Shown here one piece after another: positions 17,897 through 25,971 of a stretch of DNA of 64,000 nucleotides; position 1 is the first letter of the stretch, and every line of letters begins with the position of its first letter. A program made the position numbers and the translations under genes. The stretch covers positions 83,740-147,739 of the forward strand of contig JAILCP010000058.1 in NCBI GenBank assembly GCA_024680055.1, read 5' to 3'. Below the pieces are notes generated by a model. The model worked only from the letters and a program-made list of their open reading frames with translations, made no database searches and had not been told where the DNA came from. The stretch comes from Lachnospiraceae bacterium (GTDB lineage Bacteria > Bacillota > Clostridia > Lachnospirales > Lachnospiraceae).

Positions 17897-18937
17897 ATGG
17901 CAGATATTCTGATTCTGGATTATGAACTGGATGTTTATAAAAGAAATTTAACTTCATTGGAAGGCAAGTACAACTTCCTATATACAAATAAAGCGGAACA
18001 GGCTATGGAATGGCTTGAAGAAAAGGAAATTGCCGTTATTATTGCGGAAAAGGATATGGAAATTATCACAATTAACGAAATATCTGACATGGTTTCTTTT
18101 TCTCATCCGGAGACGGTGCTTCTTTTGGCAACGGATGTATATGTAGTGGAAGATGTGCTTGATATCTTAAATGAATGCAGTATATTTGAAATCGTTTTAA
18201 AACCGTTCCGTTTTGCGGAAGATATTATGGATCCTATTATCCGCGCGGTTCATGAGCATGAACTTCGGGTAAAACGCTATGCGGTGAAACGTCAAAGTAA
18301 GAAAGATGCCAAGGGCATCATTGAAGAATCGGATAAATTAAAAAAAGAGCTTTACAAAAGAGCCAATGATTATTCCAACCTGTTTATTTCATTTCGCGGG
18401 ATTGTCGAAGGAAATGCATTATCCTGGGGAAAAGAAGATGAGGTGGAGTTGGATGACTGCAATAAATACAGAGATTTTGTGGATGAACTTTGCAAAGAAT
18501 ATGTAAACAGCTATATTTTTAGCCAGAATACCTTAAAGGATTGGGAAGAAAAGTTAAAGAAACAGTTTACAAATGAGAATAATCAGTGCGGTATTGAAAT
18601 TAATTTTTCTGCCATTCAAGGAATTTCCAGGAAAAAGGCAAAGGATGTGTACTTTTTTATTTACATGATGGCACATCTATGTAAGGCGACCTTAACCAAG
18701 TATGACATTAAGGTTACGGTTGAGGAAGATCAGCAGGTACTTTTGGTGAAGGTTTATAACGATCCGAAATTATCCATGCTTGGAGGCAGCATGCTTTATG
18801 CAACAGAGGACGAGAGAGTTCGAAAGGCAATGCACAGAGTCATTTTTGATTGCATGAAGCGAATTTATGTAAAGTCAATGAAAGGGTATGAGAATAATCC
18901 ATACATTGCTTCGGCAACCATTGTTATGGATAACTAG
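17897..18937 (+). CDS. Pseudo-receiver domain protein of unknown function
   Basis: 346 aa, soluble. Residues 1-120 read as a CheY-like receiver: acidic Asp8/Glu10 after beta1, switch Thr79 (LLLATD), Lys102 (LKPF). The phosphoacceptor position, however, is Glu51 (VIIAEKDME), so it cannot be phosphorylated normally and may mimic the active state. Residues 120-346 show a helical, charged region and then a mixed alpha/beta region that I do not recognise; no His-box or ATP-binding motif is obvious. A GGAGG site precedes the ATG. It lies 9 nt upstream of the ABC-F gene and is probably co-transcribed with it. Function unknown. Confidence 0.7.
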   Translation: MADILILDYELDVYKRNLTSLEGKYNFLYTNKAEQAMEWLEEKEIAVIIAEKDMEIITINEISDMVSFSHPETVLLLATDVYVVEDVLDILNECSIFEIVLKPFRFAEDIMDPIIRAVHEHELRVKRYAVKRQSKKDAKGIIEESDKLKKELYKRANDYSNLFISFRGIVEGNALSWGKEDEVELDDCNKYRDFVDELCKEYVNSYIFSQNTLKDWEEKLKKQFTNENNQCGIEINFSAIQGISRKKAKDVYFFIYMMAHLCKATLTKYDIKVTVEEDQQVLLVKVYNDPKLSMLGGSMLYATEDERVRKAMHRVIFDCMKRIYVKSMKGYENNPYIASATIVMDN

Positions 18938-18946
18938 GAAGAAAGA

Positions 18947-20866
18947 ATGATTTTATCTTGTAATCATATAGCGAAAAGTTATGGTGTGGAAACCATATTG
19001 GAAGATGTTTCTTTTTTTGTAAATGAAGGGGAAAAGGTAGCTGTTGTAGGCATGAACGGTGCCGGAAAATCAACAGTTTTAAAGATTATTAACGGAGAAC
19101 TTACACCGGATGGCGGAGAAGTCTATGTGTCTAAAGACACCACCATGGGCTACCTTGCTCAGTACGATGCGGTATCCTGTGGCAGTACCATCTACAAAGA
19201 GGTGGAATCAGCCAAACAGGACTTAATCGATATGGAAAATAACCTGCGGGCCATGGAAGGGAAAATGTCTTCCTTAAAACCGGAAGAGATGGACCGTTTT
19301 ATGCAGCAATATCACCAGTTAAACGATGATTTTGACGCTGCGGGAGGATATACCTTCCGAGGTGAAATTGTGGGAGTAATCCGTGGACTGGGTTTTACCG
19401 ATGAGGAATTTGACAAGCCCATTGAAGAACTTTCCGGTGGACAAAAAACAAGGGTAGGACTTGCAAAGCTTCTTGTAAGTAACCCTGATATATTAATGCT
19501 GGATGAGCCCACCAACCATTTGGATATTCGATCCATTGAATGGTTGGAAGGTTTTTTGCGCTCTTATAAAAAGACGGTTATGATCGTTTCTCATGACCGT
19601 TATTTCCTCGATAAAATTGTTTCCAAAGTGGTGGAAATTGAATATAAGAAAGCGGTTACCTATAAGGGAACTTACTCTGATTTCTCCAGGAAAAAGGAAG
19701 AGCAGCGTAAGATATACATGAAGCATTACTTGGAACAGCAGGCGGAAATCAAGCATGAAAAACAGGTGATTGATACCTACCGCTCTTTTAAAACAGAAGC
19801 AGCCTTAATCAAGGCAAAAAGTCGTGAAAAACGACTGGATATGATAGAAGTTTTAGATAAACCTATAGAAATTCGTGATGATATGCACCTGAAACTGGAA
19901 GCCAGCGTGGAAAGCGGAAAGGATGTTTTGTATGCAGAACATCTTTCCAAGGCATACGATGATAAGGTGCTGTTTTCCGATATTGGTCTGGATATTAAAA
20001 AGGGTGAGCGTGTTGCCATTATCGGTGATAACGGAACAGGCAAAACCACTCTTTTAAAGATTATAAACGGCCTGATTCAAGCAGATCAGGGCGAATTTAA
20101 GCTGGGATCAAAGGTTTCCATTGGATATTATGATCAGGAACAGCAGTTTTTATCTGAGGATAAAACATTGTTTGATGAAATCGGTGACAATCACTATGAA
20201 ATGACCAATACAAGGATTCGAACAGTGCTTGGAGCATTTCTTTTTACCGATGATGATGTGTTCAAAAAAATCGGCGATTTAAGCGGAGGAGAGCGAGGCA
20301 GAGTCTCCCTTGCCAAGCTTATGCTATCTAAGGCCAATCTTTTGATTTTGGATGAGCCCACCAACCATCTTGATATTACATCCAAGGAGATTCTGGAAAG
20401 CGCACTTTGCAGTTATACCGGAACGGTGCTTTTTGTCTCCCATGACCGTTATTTTATCAATCGTGTGGCAAGCCGTATTCTGGAATTAAAAGATCATAAG
20501 CTTCATAATTACCTTGGCAATTATGATTATTACCTTGAGAAAGTTGCTGAAAAACAAGAGGAAGTGCAACAGGAACAGATTCGCAGTGAAGGGGACGCTA
20601 AGGCACAGTCCACAGGACAGCTGGATTGGCAGGAGCAAAAGGCCAAGGCGGCAGCCAAACGAAAACTGGAAAATGCCATTGCAAAGGTGGAAGAGGAAAT
20701 CGGTGATCTGGAAGACAAATTGTCTGCGGTGGATGAGAAGTTAATGGACCCGGCCAACGCCACCAATTCTGCAAAATTAAATAAATTAACGGCAAAACGC
20801 AATGAAATCGAAGAAAAACTGGAACCGCTTTATGAAAAATGGGAGGAATTGACAAGCGAGGAATAA
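18947..20866 (+). CDS. ABC-F family ATPase
   Basis: 639 aa with two ABC domains and no membrane segments. Domain 1: Walker A GMNGAGKST, signature LSGGQKTR, Walker B LMLDEPTNHLD. Domain 2: Walker A GDNGTGKTT, signature LSGGERGR, Walker B LILDEPTNHLD. An interdomain linker (about 240-315) and a C-terminal charged coiled-coil (about 530-639) match the YdiF/Uup-like layout. ABC-F proteins act on the ribosome (translation rescue or antibiotic protection); the long C-terminal coil favours a housekeeping YdiF-type role over resistance, but that is inference. The rex promoter sits inside its last codons. Confidence 0.93.
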   Translation: MILSCNHIAKSYGVETILEDVSFFVNEGEKVAVVGMNGAGKSTVLKIINGELTPDGGEVYVSKDTTMGYLAQYDAVSCGSTIYKEVESAKQDLIDMENNLRAMEGKMSSLKPEEMDRFMQQYHQLNDDFDAAGGYTFRGEIVGVIRGLGFTDEEFDKPIEELSGGQKTRVGLAKLLVSNPDILMLDEPTNHLDIRSIEWLEGFLRSYKKTVMIVSHDRYFLDKIVSKVVEIEYKKAVTYKGTYSDFSRKKEEQRKIYMKHYLEQQAEIKHEKQVIDTYRSFKTEAALIKAKSREKRLDMIEVLDKPIEIRDDMHLKLEASVESGKDVLYAEHLSKAYDDKVLFSDIGLDIKKGERVAIIGDNGTGKTTLLKIINGLIQADQGEFKLGSKVSIGYYDQEQQFLSEDKTLFDEIGDNHYEMTNTRIRTVLGAFLFTDDDVFKKIGDLSGGERGRVSLAKLMLSKANLLILDEPTNHLDITSKEILESALCSYTGTVLFVSHDRYFINRVASRILELKDHKLHNYLGNYDYYLEKVAEKQEEVQQEQIRSEGDAKAQSTGQLDWQEQKAKAAAKRKLENAIAKVEEEIGDLEDKLSAVDEKLMDPANATNSAKLNKLTAKRNEIEEKLEPLYEKWEELTSEE

Positions 20867-20878
20867 TTGTTTTATAAT
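20849..20878 (+). promoter_or_regulatory. Near-consensus promoter of rex
   Basis: Perfect TTGACA, an 18-nt spacer and perfect TATAAT. The -35 box lies within the 3' end of the ABC-F gene, 53 nt upstream of the rex ATG. Confidence 0.8.
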
Positions 20879-20906
20879 TAACGACGAGTAAGGAGGTTCC
20901 GAGTAT

Positions 20907-21554
20907 ATGAAGAAAGAAATCTCTCAGGTAGTTATAAAACGTATGCCCAGATATTACCGTTATCTTGGCGAGTTGATCGACCAGGGAACTGAGCGAATTT
21001 CTTCCGGAGAATTAAGTAAGATCATGAAGGTAACTGCTTCACAGATCAGACAGGACTTAAACAATTTCGGAGGTTTTGGTCAACAGGGTTATGGGTATAA
21101 CGTACAATACTTGTATGATGAAATCGGAAAGATTTTAGGACTTGATAAGACACACAATATGATTATTGTAGGTGGAGGAAACTTAGGACTGGCACTGGCA
21201 ACAAATTCCAGATTTGACAGACAGGGATTTGTGGTTACCGGTATCTTTGATATTAATCCTAACCTGAAAGGAAAACAGGTTAACAATAATAGCATTATGA
21301 TGATGTCAGAACTTGATGAATTTATTCAGCACAATCATGTTGACATTGCTGCACTTACCGTACCTAAGGACAATGTCCAGGAAATCGTAGATCATCTGCA
21401 GGAATTGGGAATTAAAGCGTTTTGGAATTTTGCGCACTTGGATTTGGAAGTGGCAGAGGATGTGGTGGTACAGAATGTGCACCTGTCCGATAGTTTGATG
21501 AGATTATCACTAAATATGATTCAGAGAAAAGAAAGATATCAAGACGATGAGTAA
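20907..21554 (+). CDS. rex: Redox-sensing transcriptional repressor Rex
   Basis: 215 aa. An N-terminal winged helix (MPRYYRYLGELIDQGTERIS ... SQIRQDLNNFGGFGQQGYGY) is followed by a Rossmann domain with VGGGNLGLAL and the C-terminal domain-swapped helix. Rex senses the NADH/NAD+ ratio and represses fermentation and respiration genes when NADH is low. The sequence matches the family across its length. An AAGGAGG site precedes the ATG. It overlaps the downstream coiled-coil gene by 8 nt. Confidence 0.97.
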   Translation: MKKEISQVVIKRMPRYYRYLGELIDQGTERISSGELSKIMKVTASQIRQDLNNFGGFGQQGYGYNVQYLYDEIGKILGLDKTHNMIIVGGGNLGLALATNSRFDRQGFVVTGIFDINPNLKGKQVNNNSIMMMSELDEFIQHNHVDIAALTVPKDNVQEIVDHLQELGIKAFWNFAHLDLEVAEDVVVQNVHLSDSLMRLSLNMIQRKERYQDDE

Positions 21555-22206
21555 TGATATATCTGTTAACACAAAATTAGAAAACGGAGAGTTTGTAGAG
21601 GCACTTAAAGATGTTAAAGTGCCTTTACTTGTTTTGGATGAAAAGTGGCATCACCTTTTTAAGGGCATGAAGAAAACGGCCCAGGTTAAAGAATACGAGG
21701 AAAAGGTCAATGAGCTTTTAAAACTTCAGGGAAAACTCAACAGTGATTTAAAGGACCTGAAGAAAACAAAACAGAATTTACTTGGCGGAATCGTTAACAA
21801 TATGGATGATTCCGATGCGGATAAAGAAGAACTTCGATTGAAAAAACTGGACGAACAAAAGCGTCTTGTGGATGAAATCAATGAGCGTATGGAAGAGGTG
21901 GAAGACAGGTTACTGGATTTACCAAGAGAACTGGATGAAGCCAATAAAATGCTCATGGTTTACAGCATGGACGTTTGCTATCGCAAGCTACGCTCCAATG
22001 CAGAAGAAATCGAAGAAATCGGAACCTGGATTAAACGTATTCGAATTGAATTGAAGAAGAATATTGTTATTAAACAGGTGGATGAACAAAAGAATGAAGA
22101 AATCTATTCTTATATGCACGATGTGTTAGGACCAAGAGCCATTGATGTATTTGACTTAAAGTATGAGGAAGATGGCGAAGTGATTGATAAAGACGGCAAG
22201 AAATAG
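21547..22206 (+). CDS. Coiled-coil protein of unknown function, coupled to rex
   Basis: 219 aa, soluble, highly charged. Residues about 40-135 are a long heptad-rich coiled coil (KEYEEKVNELLKLQGKLNSD ... DEINERMEEVEDRLLDLP). The N- and C-terminal thirds are globular but unrecognised. No signal peptide or membrane segment. Its ATG overlaps the end of rex by 8 nt, so it is translationally coupled. The context suggests a conserved partner of Rex or simply operon linkage; there is no motif to decide. Confidence 0.75.
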   Translation: MSNDISVNTKLENGEFVEALKDVKVPLLVLDEKWHHLFKGMKKTAQVKEYEEKVNELLKLQGKLNSDLKDLKKTKQNLLGGIVNNMDDSDADKEELRLKKLDEQKRLVDEINERMEEVEDRLLDLPRELDEANKMLMVYSMDVCYRKLRSNAEEIEEIGTWIKRIRIELKKNIVIKQVDEQKNEEIYSYMHDVLGPRAIDVFDLKYEEDGEVIDKDGKK

Positions 22207-22222
22207 GGCTGTATCACACGCG

Positions 22223-22251
22223 TTGCAAGAAATTTTTAAATATGATATATT
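22223..22251 (+). promoter_or_regulatory. Promoter of the CBS/CorC gene
   Basis: TTGCAA, a 17-nt spacer and TATATT, 48 nt before the ATG at 22299. Confidence 0.55.
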
Positions 22252-22298
22252 TCATAGAGCATGACTTTGAATAGAAGAAAAGGAGTAAACTAACAGAA

Positions 22299-23651
22299 AT
22301 GGATAATGATGGGAGTTCCATTATAATAATTGTTTCTATTGTATATTTTATTATACTTATCATAAACGGGTTGCTGAATGCTTATTGTTCTGCACTTGAC
22401 AATTTAAATGAGTCTTTGATGGAGGAAAAGGCCAAAGACGGAGACGGTAAAGCAATGATAGTCAATGAACATTTGGATAGTTCATCCATGCTCATTGATT
22501 CCCTGCATTTAATTGATGGATTGTGCTTTTTTATCACCGGTACCTTTTGTATTCCATCCACGGTGCTATATATTCTCAATAAGAATGAGAACATTTTTGG
22601 AGATTATAGCTTTGTGGCAGTGACCTTCATTGTTTCTGTCATTGCCTTTATTTTGATGTTAAGCGCAGGATATGCCTCTTTAAAAATCGGAGGGGTGAAG
22701 AAAGAACGTGCAGCTATGGCACTTTGCAAAATATGCAACGGTTTATTTGTCTTTTTTACTCCGTTACGAGTTATAATCAAAAAGTTCTCCGGCATTTTTG
22801 TTCGCGTGTTTGGGGTGGATCCCAACTTGAATCTGGATGAGGTTTCCGAAGATGAAATCATATCCATGGTGGATGAAGGTCATGAACAAGGGGTCATTGA
22901 AAGCAGTGAAGCGGAGATGATTCACAACATTTTTGAGTTCACCAATAAGGATGCGGGAGATATTATGACCCACCGAAAGAATATGATTCTTTTATCCGGG
23001 GAAATCACATTTTCAGAGGCGTTGAACTTTCTTTTGGAAAACAGTTTGAGCCGTTATCCCGTATATCTTGAAGATGCAGACAATATTATCGGTGTGGTAC
23101 ACATCCGAGATTTTATGGAGAGACAAAGAGATAACTCTTTGTACAATAAAAAGCTGATGGAAGTCAAAGGGCTGATTCGTGAAATCAGTTTCATTCCACA
23201 GACCAGAAATATCAGCGATCTTTTCCACAGTATGCAGGAGGAAAAGAGCCACATGGTCATTGTGGTGGATGAATATGGTCAGACCTGTGGTCTTGTTACC
23301 ATGGAAGATATTTTGGAAGAAATCGTGGGAAATATTTTTGACGAATATGATGAAGAAATTGCATTGATTACTCCTCATGCAGACGGAAGTTATGATATTC
23401 TTGGCATGACACCCCTTGATGAGGTGGAGGAGCTGCTTGATGCAAACCTTCCGGTGGAAGATTACGATACCCTGAACGGATATTTGATTTCCCTTTTGGA
23501 TCGAATTCCAAGTCCGGAAGAAAAGAAAATCCAGATTACAACAGAAGGATTCCTTTTTGAGGTGTTATCTGTTGAAAATAAAACTATAAAAAATGTTCAT
23601 GTCACTAGGATTATGGAGCCTACAGAGACAGAGAATAATATGAATGAATAG
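22299..23651 (+). CDS. Hemolysin/CorC-family membrane protein (CNNM-CBS)
   Basis: 450 aa. The N-terminal DUF21/CNNM domain has about four hydrophobic segments (8-28, 68-90, 104-125, 145-165). A CBS pair follows (about 215-340, with VDEGHEQGVIESSEAEMI and VDEYGQTCGLVTMEDILEEIVG), then a C-terminal CorC_HlyC domain (about 355-435). Relatives are linked to Mg2+/Co2+ transport or efflux and only rarely to haemolysis. A GGAG site lies upstream. The YebC-family gene starts 15 nt after the stop and is likely co-transcribed. Confidence 0.92.
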   Translation: MDNDGSSIIIIVSIVYFIILIINGLLNAYCSALDNLNESLMEEKAKDGDGKAMIVNEHLDSSSMLIDSLHLIDGLCFFITGTFCIPSTVLYILNKNENIFGDYSFVAVTFIVSVIAFILMLSAGYASLKIGGVKKERAAMALCKICNGLFVFFTPLRVIIKKFSGIFVRVFGVDPNLNLDEVSEDEIISMVDEGHEQGVIESSEAEMIHNIFEFTNKDAGDIMTHRKNMILLSGEITFSEALNFLLENSLSRYPVYLEDADNIIGVVHIRDFMERQRDNSLYNKKLMEVKGLIREISFIPQTRNISDLFHSMQEEKSHMVIVVDEYGQTCGLVTMEDILEEIVGNIFDEYDEEIALITPHADGSYDILGMTPLDEVEELLDANLPVEDYDTLNGYLISLLDRIPSPEEKKIQITTEGFLFEVLSVENKTIKNVHVTRIMEPTETENNMNE

Positions 23652-23666
23652 GAAAGAGGTATAAAT

Positions 23667-24395
23667 ATGTCAGGACATTCCAAATTTGCCAACATCAAAC
23701 ACAAAAAAGAAAAAAATGATGCTGCAAAGGGAAAAATCTTTACTGTAATCGGAAGAGAAATTGCAGTTGCTGTAAAAGAGGGTGGAGCTGACCCTGCAAA
23801 TAACAGCAGATTAAGAGATGTTATAGCAAAAGCAAAAGCAAATAACATGCCAAACGATACCATCGATCGTGGTATTAAAAAGGCTGCAGGTGATGCAGGA
23901 AGCGTTACTTATGAATCTGTAACATATGAAGGATATGGACCTGGAGGAACAGCAATTATTGTTGATGCCTTAACCGATAACAAAAACCGTACTGCAGCCA
24001 ATGTTCGTAGTGCCTTTACCAAAGGTCACGGAAGCATTGGAACACAGGGTTGTGTATCTTACATGTTTGATAAGAGAGGACAGATTATTGTTGCCAAGGA
24101 AGAGTGCGACATGGAAGCTGACGATCTTATGATGATGGCACTTGATGCAGGAGCAGAAGATTTTAGCGAAGAAGAGGACAGCTTTGAAATTCTTACTGCA
24201 CCGGAAGATTTCAGCACCGTGAGAGAAGCACTGGAAAAAGAAAATATTGTGATGGCAGACGCAGAGGTAACAATGATTCCACAAACTTATGTTACAGTTA
24301 CCGATGAAGAAGATGTAAAATGTATCCAGAGAATCCTTGATTTACTGGATGAAGATGATGATGTACAGATGGTGTACCATAATTGGGATGAATAA
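23667..24395 (+). CDS. YebC/PmpR-family protein
   Basis: 242 aa, matching the family over its length, starting [24 protein letters not shown] and containing [20 protein letters not shown] and [22 protein letters not shown]. Members were described as transcriptional regulators; recent work on the family also links them to translation of proline-rich stretches. Cytoplasmic. An AAAGAGG site precedes the ATG. glgA follows after 5 nt. Confidence 0.96.
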   Translation: MSGHSKFANIKHKKEKNDAAKGKIFTVIGREIAVAVKEGGADPANNSRLRDVIAKAKANNMPNDTIDRGIKKAAGDAGSVTYESVTYEGYGPGGTAIIVDALTDNKNRTAANVRSAFTKGHGSIGTQGCVSYMFDKRGQIIVAKEECDMEADDLMMMALDAGAEDFSEEEDSFEILTAPEDFSTVREALEKENIVMADAEVTMIPQTYVTVTDEEDVKCIQRILDLLDEDDDVQMVYHNWDE

Positions 24396-24400
24396 TTAGT

Positions 24401-25849
24401 ATGAAAAAAATTTTGTTTGCGGCTTCGGAGTGTGTTCCTTTTGTTAAAACAGGAGGACTTGCCGATGTAGTAGGGGCGTTGCCGAAAGAATTTGATAAAA
24501 AGGATTGGGATGTAAGGGTGATATTGCCCTTATACAGTAAAATACCGGAGAAATACCGCAATGATTTTCAGTATATAGACAATTTCGAAATTGGCTGTGG
24601 ACCTTTAAATCAAAATAAGTATGTTGGATTATTTCAATATGAGTATGAGGGTATTACCTATTATTTTATTGATAACCAGGAGTATTTTTATCAGGACTAT
24701 ATCTACAGTGACTTTCACTTTGACATTAAACGTTTTGCGTTTTTTGATAAAGCCGTATTATCTGTTTTACAATTGATTGATTTTAGACCTGATTTGATTC
24801 ATTGTCACGACTGGCAGACAGGGTTGATTCCGGTTTATCTGAAAACGGAGTTTGCCGCATCCCCTTTTTACCGGGGTATCAAGTCTATTATGACCATTCA
24901 TAACCTGAAGTTCCAGGGCGTGTGGTCAAAGGATTACCTGATGGATGTCAGTGGATTGACCGGGGATTTATTTTCCGACGATAAACTTGGATTTTATAAA
25001 GATGGAAATATGCTAAAAGGCGGATTGACCTATGCAGATCATATTACAACCGTCAGCAAAAATTATTCCTATGAAATTCAAAGTAAGTATTACGGAGAGA
25101 ACCTGGAAGGTTTGCTTTTTGCAAGAAATCATGAAATGACAGGTATTGTGAACGGAATTGACTACGATTCCTTTGATCCGAAAACCGATGAAAACTTATA
25201 CAAGAATTATAGTGTAGAAGATTTTCGTAAAAAGAAATATGTTAACAAACAGAAACTGCAAAAGGAACTGGGACTGGAAGAAGATAAGCATAAGTTTATG
25301 ATTGCCATTGTTTCAAGACTTACAGACCAGAAGGGATTGAATCTGATTGAATACGATTTTGAGCGTTTAATTGATGACAATACCCAGCTTGTGGTTCTTG
25401 GAACCGGAGACTATAAATATGAGTCTATGTTCCGGTATTTTGCGGATAAGTATCCGGATAAGGTTTCTGCAAATATTTTATACAGTGAAGGGTTAAGCCG
25501 AAAGATTTATGCTGCGGCAGATGCTTTCTTAATGCCGTCTGCCTTTGAACCTTGCGGATTGTCCCAGTTAATTGCTCTTCGTTACGGCGCGGTTCCAATT
25601 GTAAGAGAAACCGGTGGATTAAAAGAAACGGTGGAGCCTTTTAACGAATACGAGCATTGCGGTGTTGGTTTTTCTTTTACCAATTACAACGCAGATGACA
25701 TGCTATACACTGTAAATTATGCCAAGAAGATCTTCTTTGAGAAGAAGGCGGCCTGGAATAAAATTGTGGAAAGGGGCATGATTAGCGATCACTCCTGGAA
25801 ACAATCAAGATTGGCATATGAGGAATTATATAATTATTTGATTGGATAA
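24401..25849 (+). CDS. glgA: Glycogen (starch) synthase
   Basis: 482 aa GT5 enzyme that adds glucose from ADP-glucose to a growing alpha-1,4-glucan. The N-terminal KTGGLADVVGALPKEF motif binds ADP-glucose. IHCHDWQTGLIPVYL, GIVNGIDYDSFDP, VSRLTDQKG and the C-terminal FEPCGLSQLIALRYGAVPIVRETGGL block are all present. No glgB, glgC, glgD or glgP lies in the window, so it is separated from the rest of the pathway. It is followed by a strong terminator. Confidence 0.97.
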   Translation: MKKILFAASECVPFVKTGGLADVVGALPKEFDKKDWDVRVILPLYSKIPEKYRNDFQYIDNFEIGCGPLNQNKYVGLFQYEYEGITYYFIDNQEYFYQDYIYSDFHFDIKRFAFFDKAVLSVLQLIDFRPDLIHCHDWQTGLIPVYLKTEFAASPFYRGIKSIMTIHNLKFQGVWSKDYLMDVSGLTGDLFSDDKLGFYKDGNMLKGGLTYADHITTVSKNYSYEIQSKYYGENLEGLLFARNHEMTGIVNGIDYDSFDPKTDENLYKNYSVEDFRKKKYVNKQKLQKELGLEEDKHKFMIAIVSRLTDQKGLNLIEYDFERLIDDNTQLVVLGTGDYKYESMFRYFADKYPDKVSANILYSEGLSRKIYAAADAFLMPSAFEPCGLSQLIALRYGAVPIVRETGGLKETVEPFNEYEHCGVGFSFTNYNADDMLYTVNYAKKIFFEKKAAWNKIVERGMISDHSWKQSRLAYEELYNYLIG

Positions 25850-25859
25850 AAGATACGAG

Positions 25860-25890
25860 ATCTTGCATACTGCGGTATGCAAGATTTTTT
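25860..25890 (+). terminator. Intrinsic terminator after glgA
   Basis: 11-bp stem ATCTTGCATAC / GTATGCAAGAT, TGCG loop and a T6 run. Confidence 0.93.
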
Positions 25891-25971
25891 ATCTCGGGAA
25901 ACAATTTAAGTGAAATGACATTAATACTAAAATATGTTAAACTATAAAAAGTAAATTTTGCAGGAGGAACT

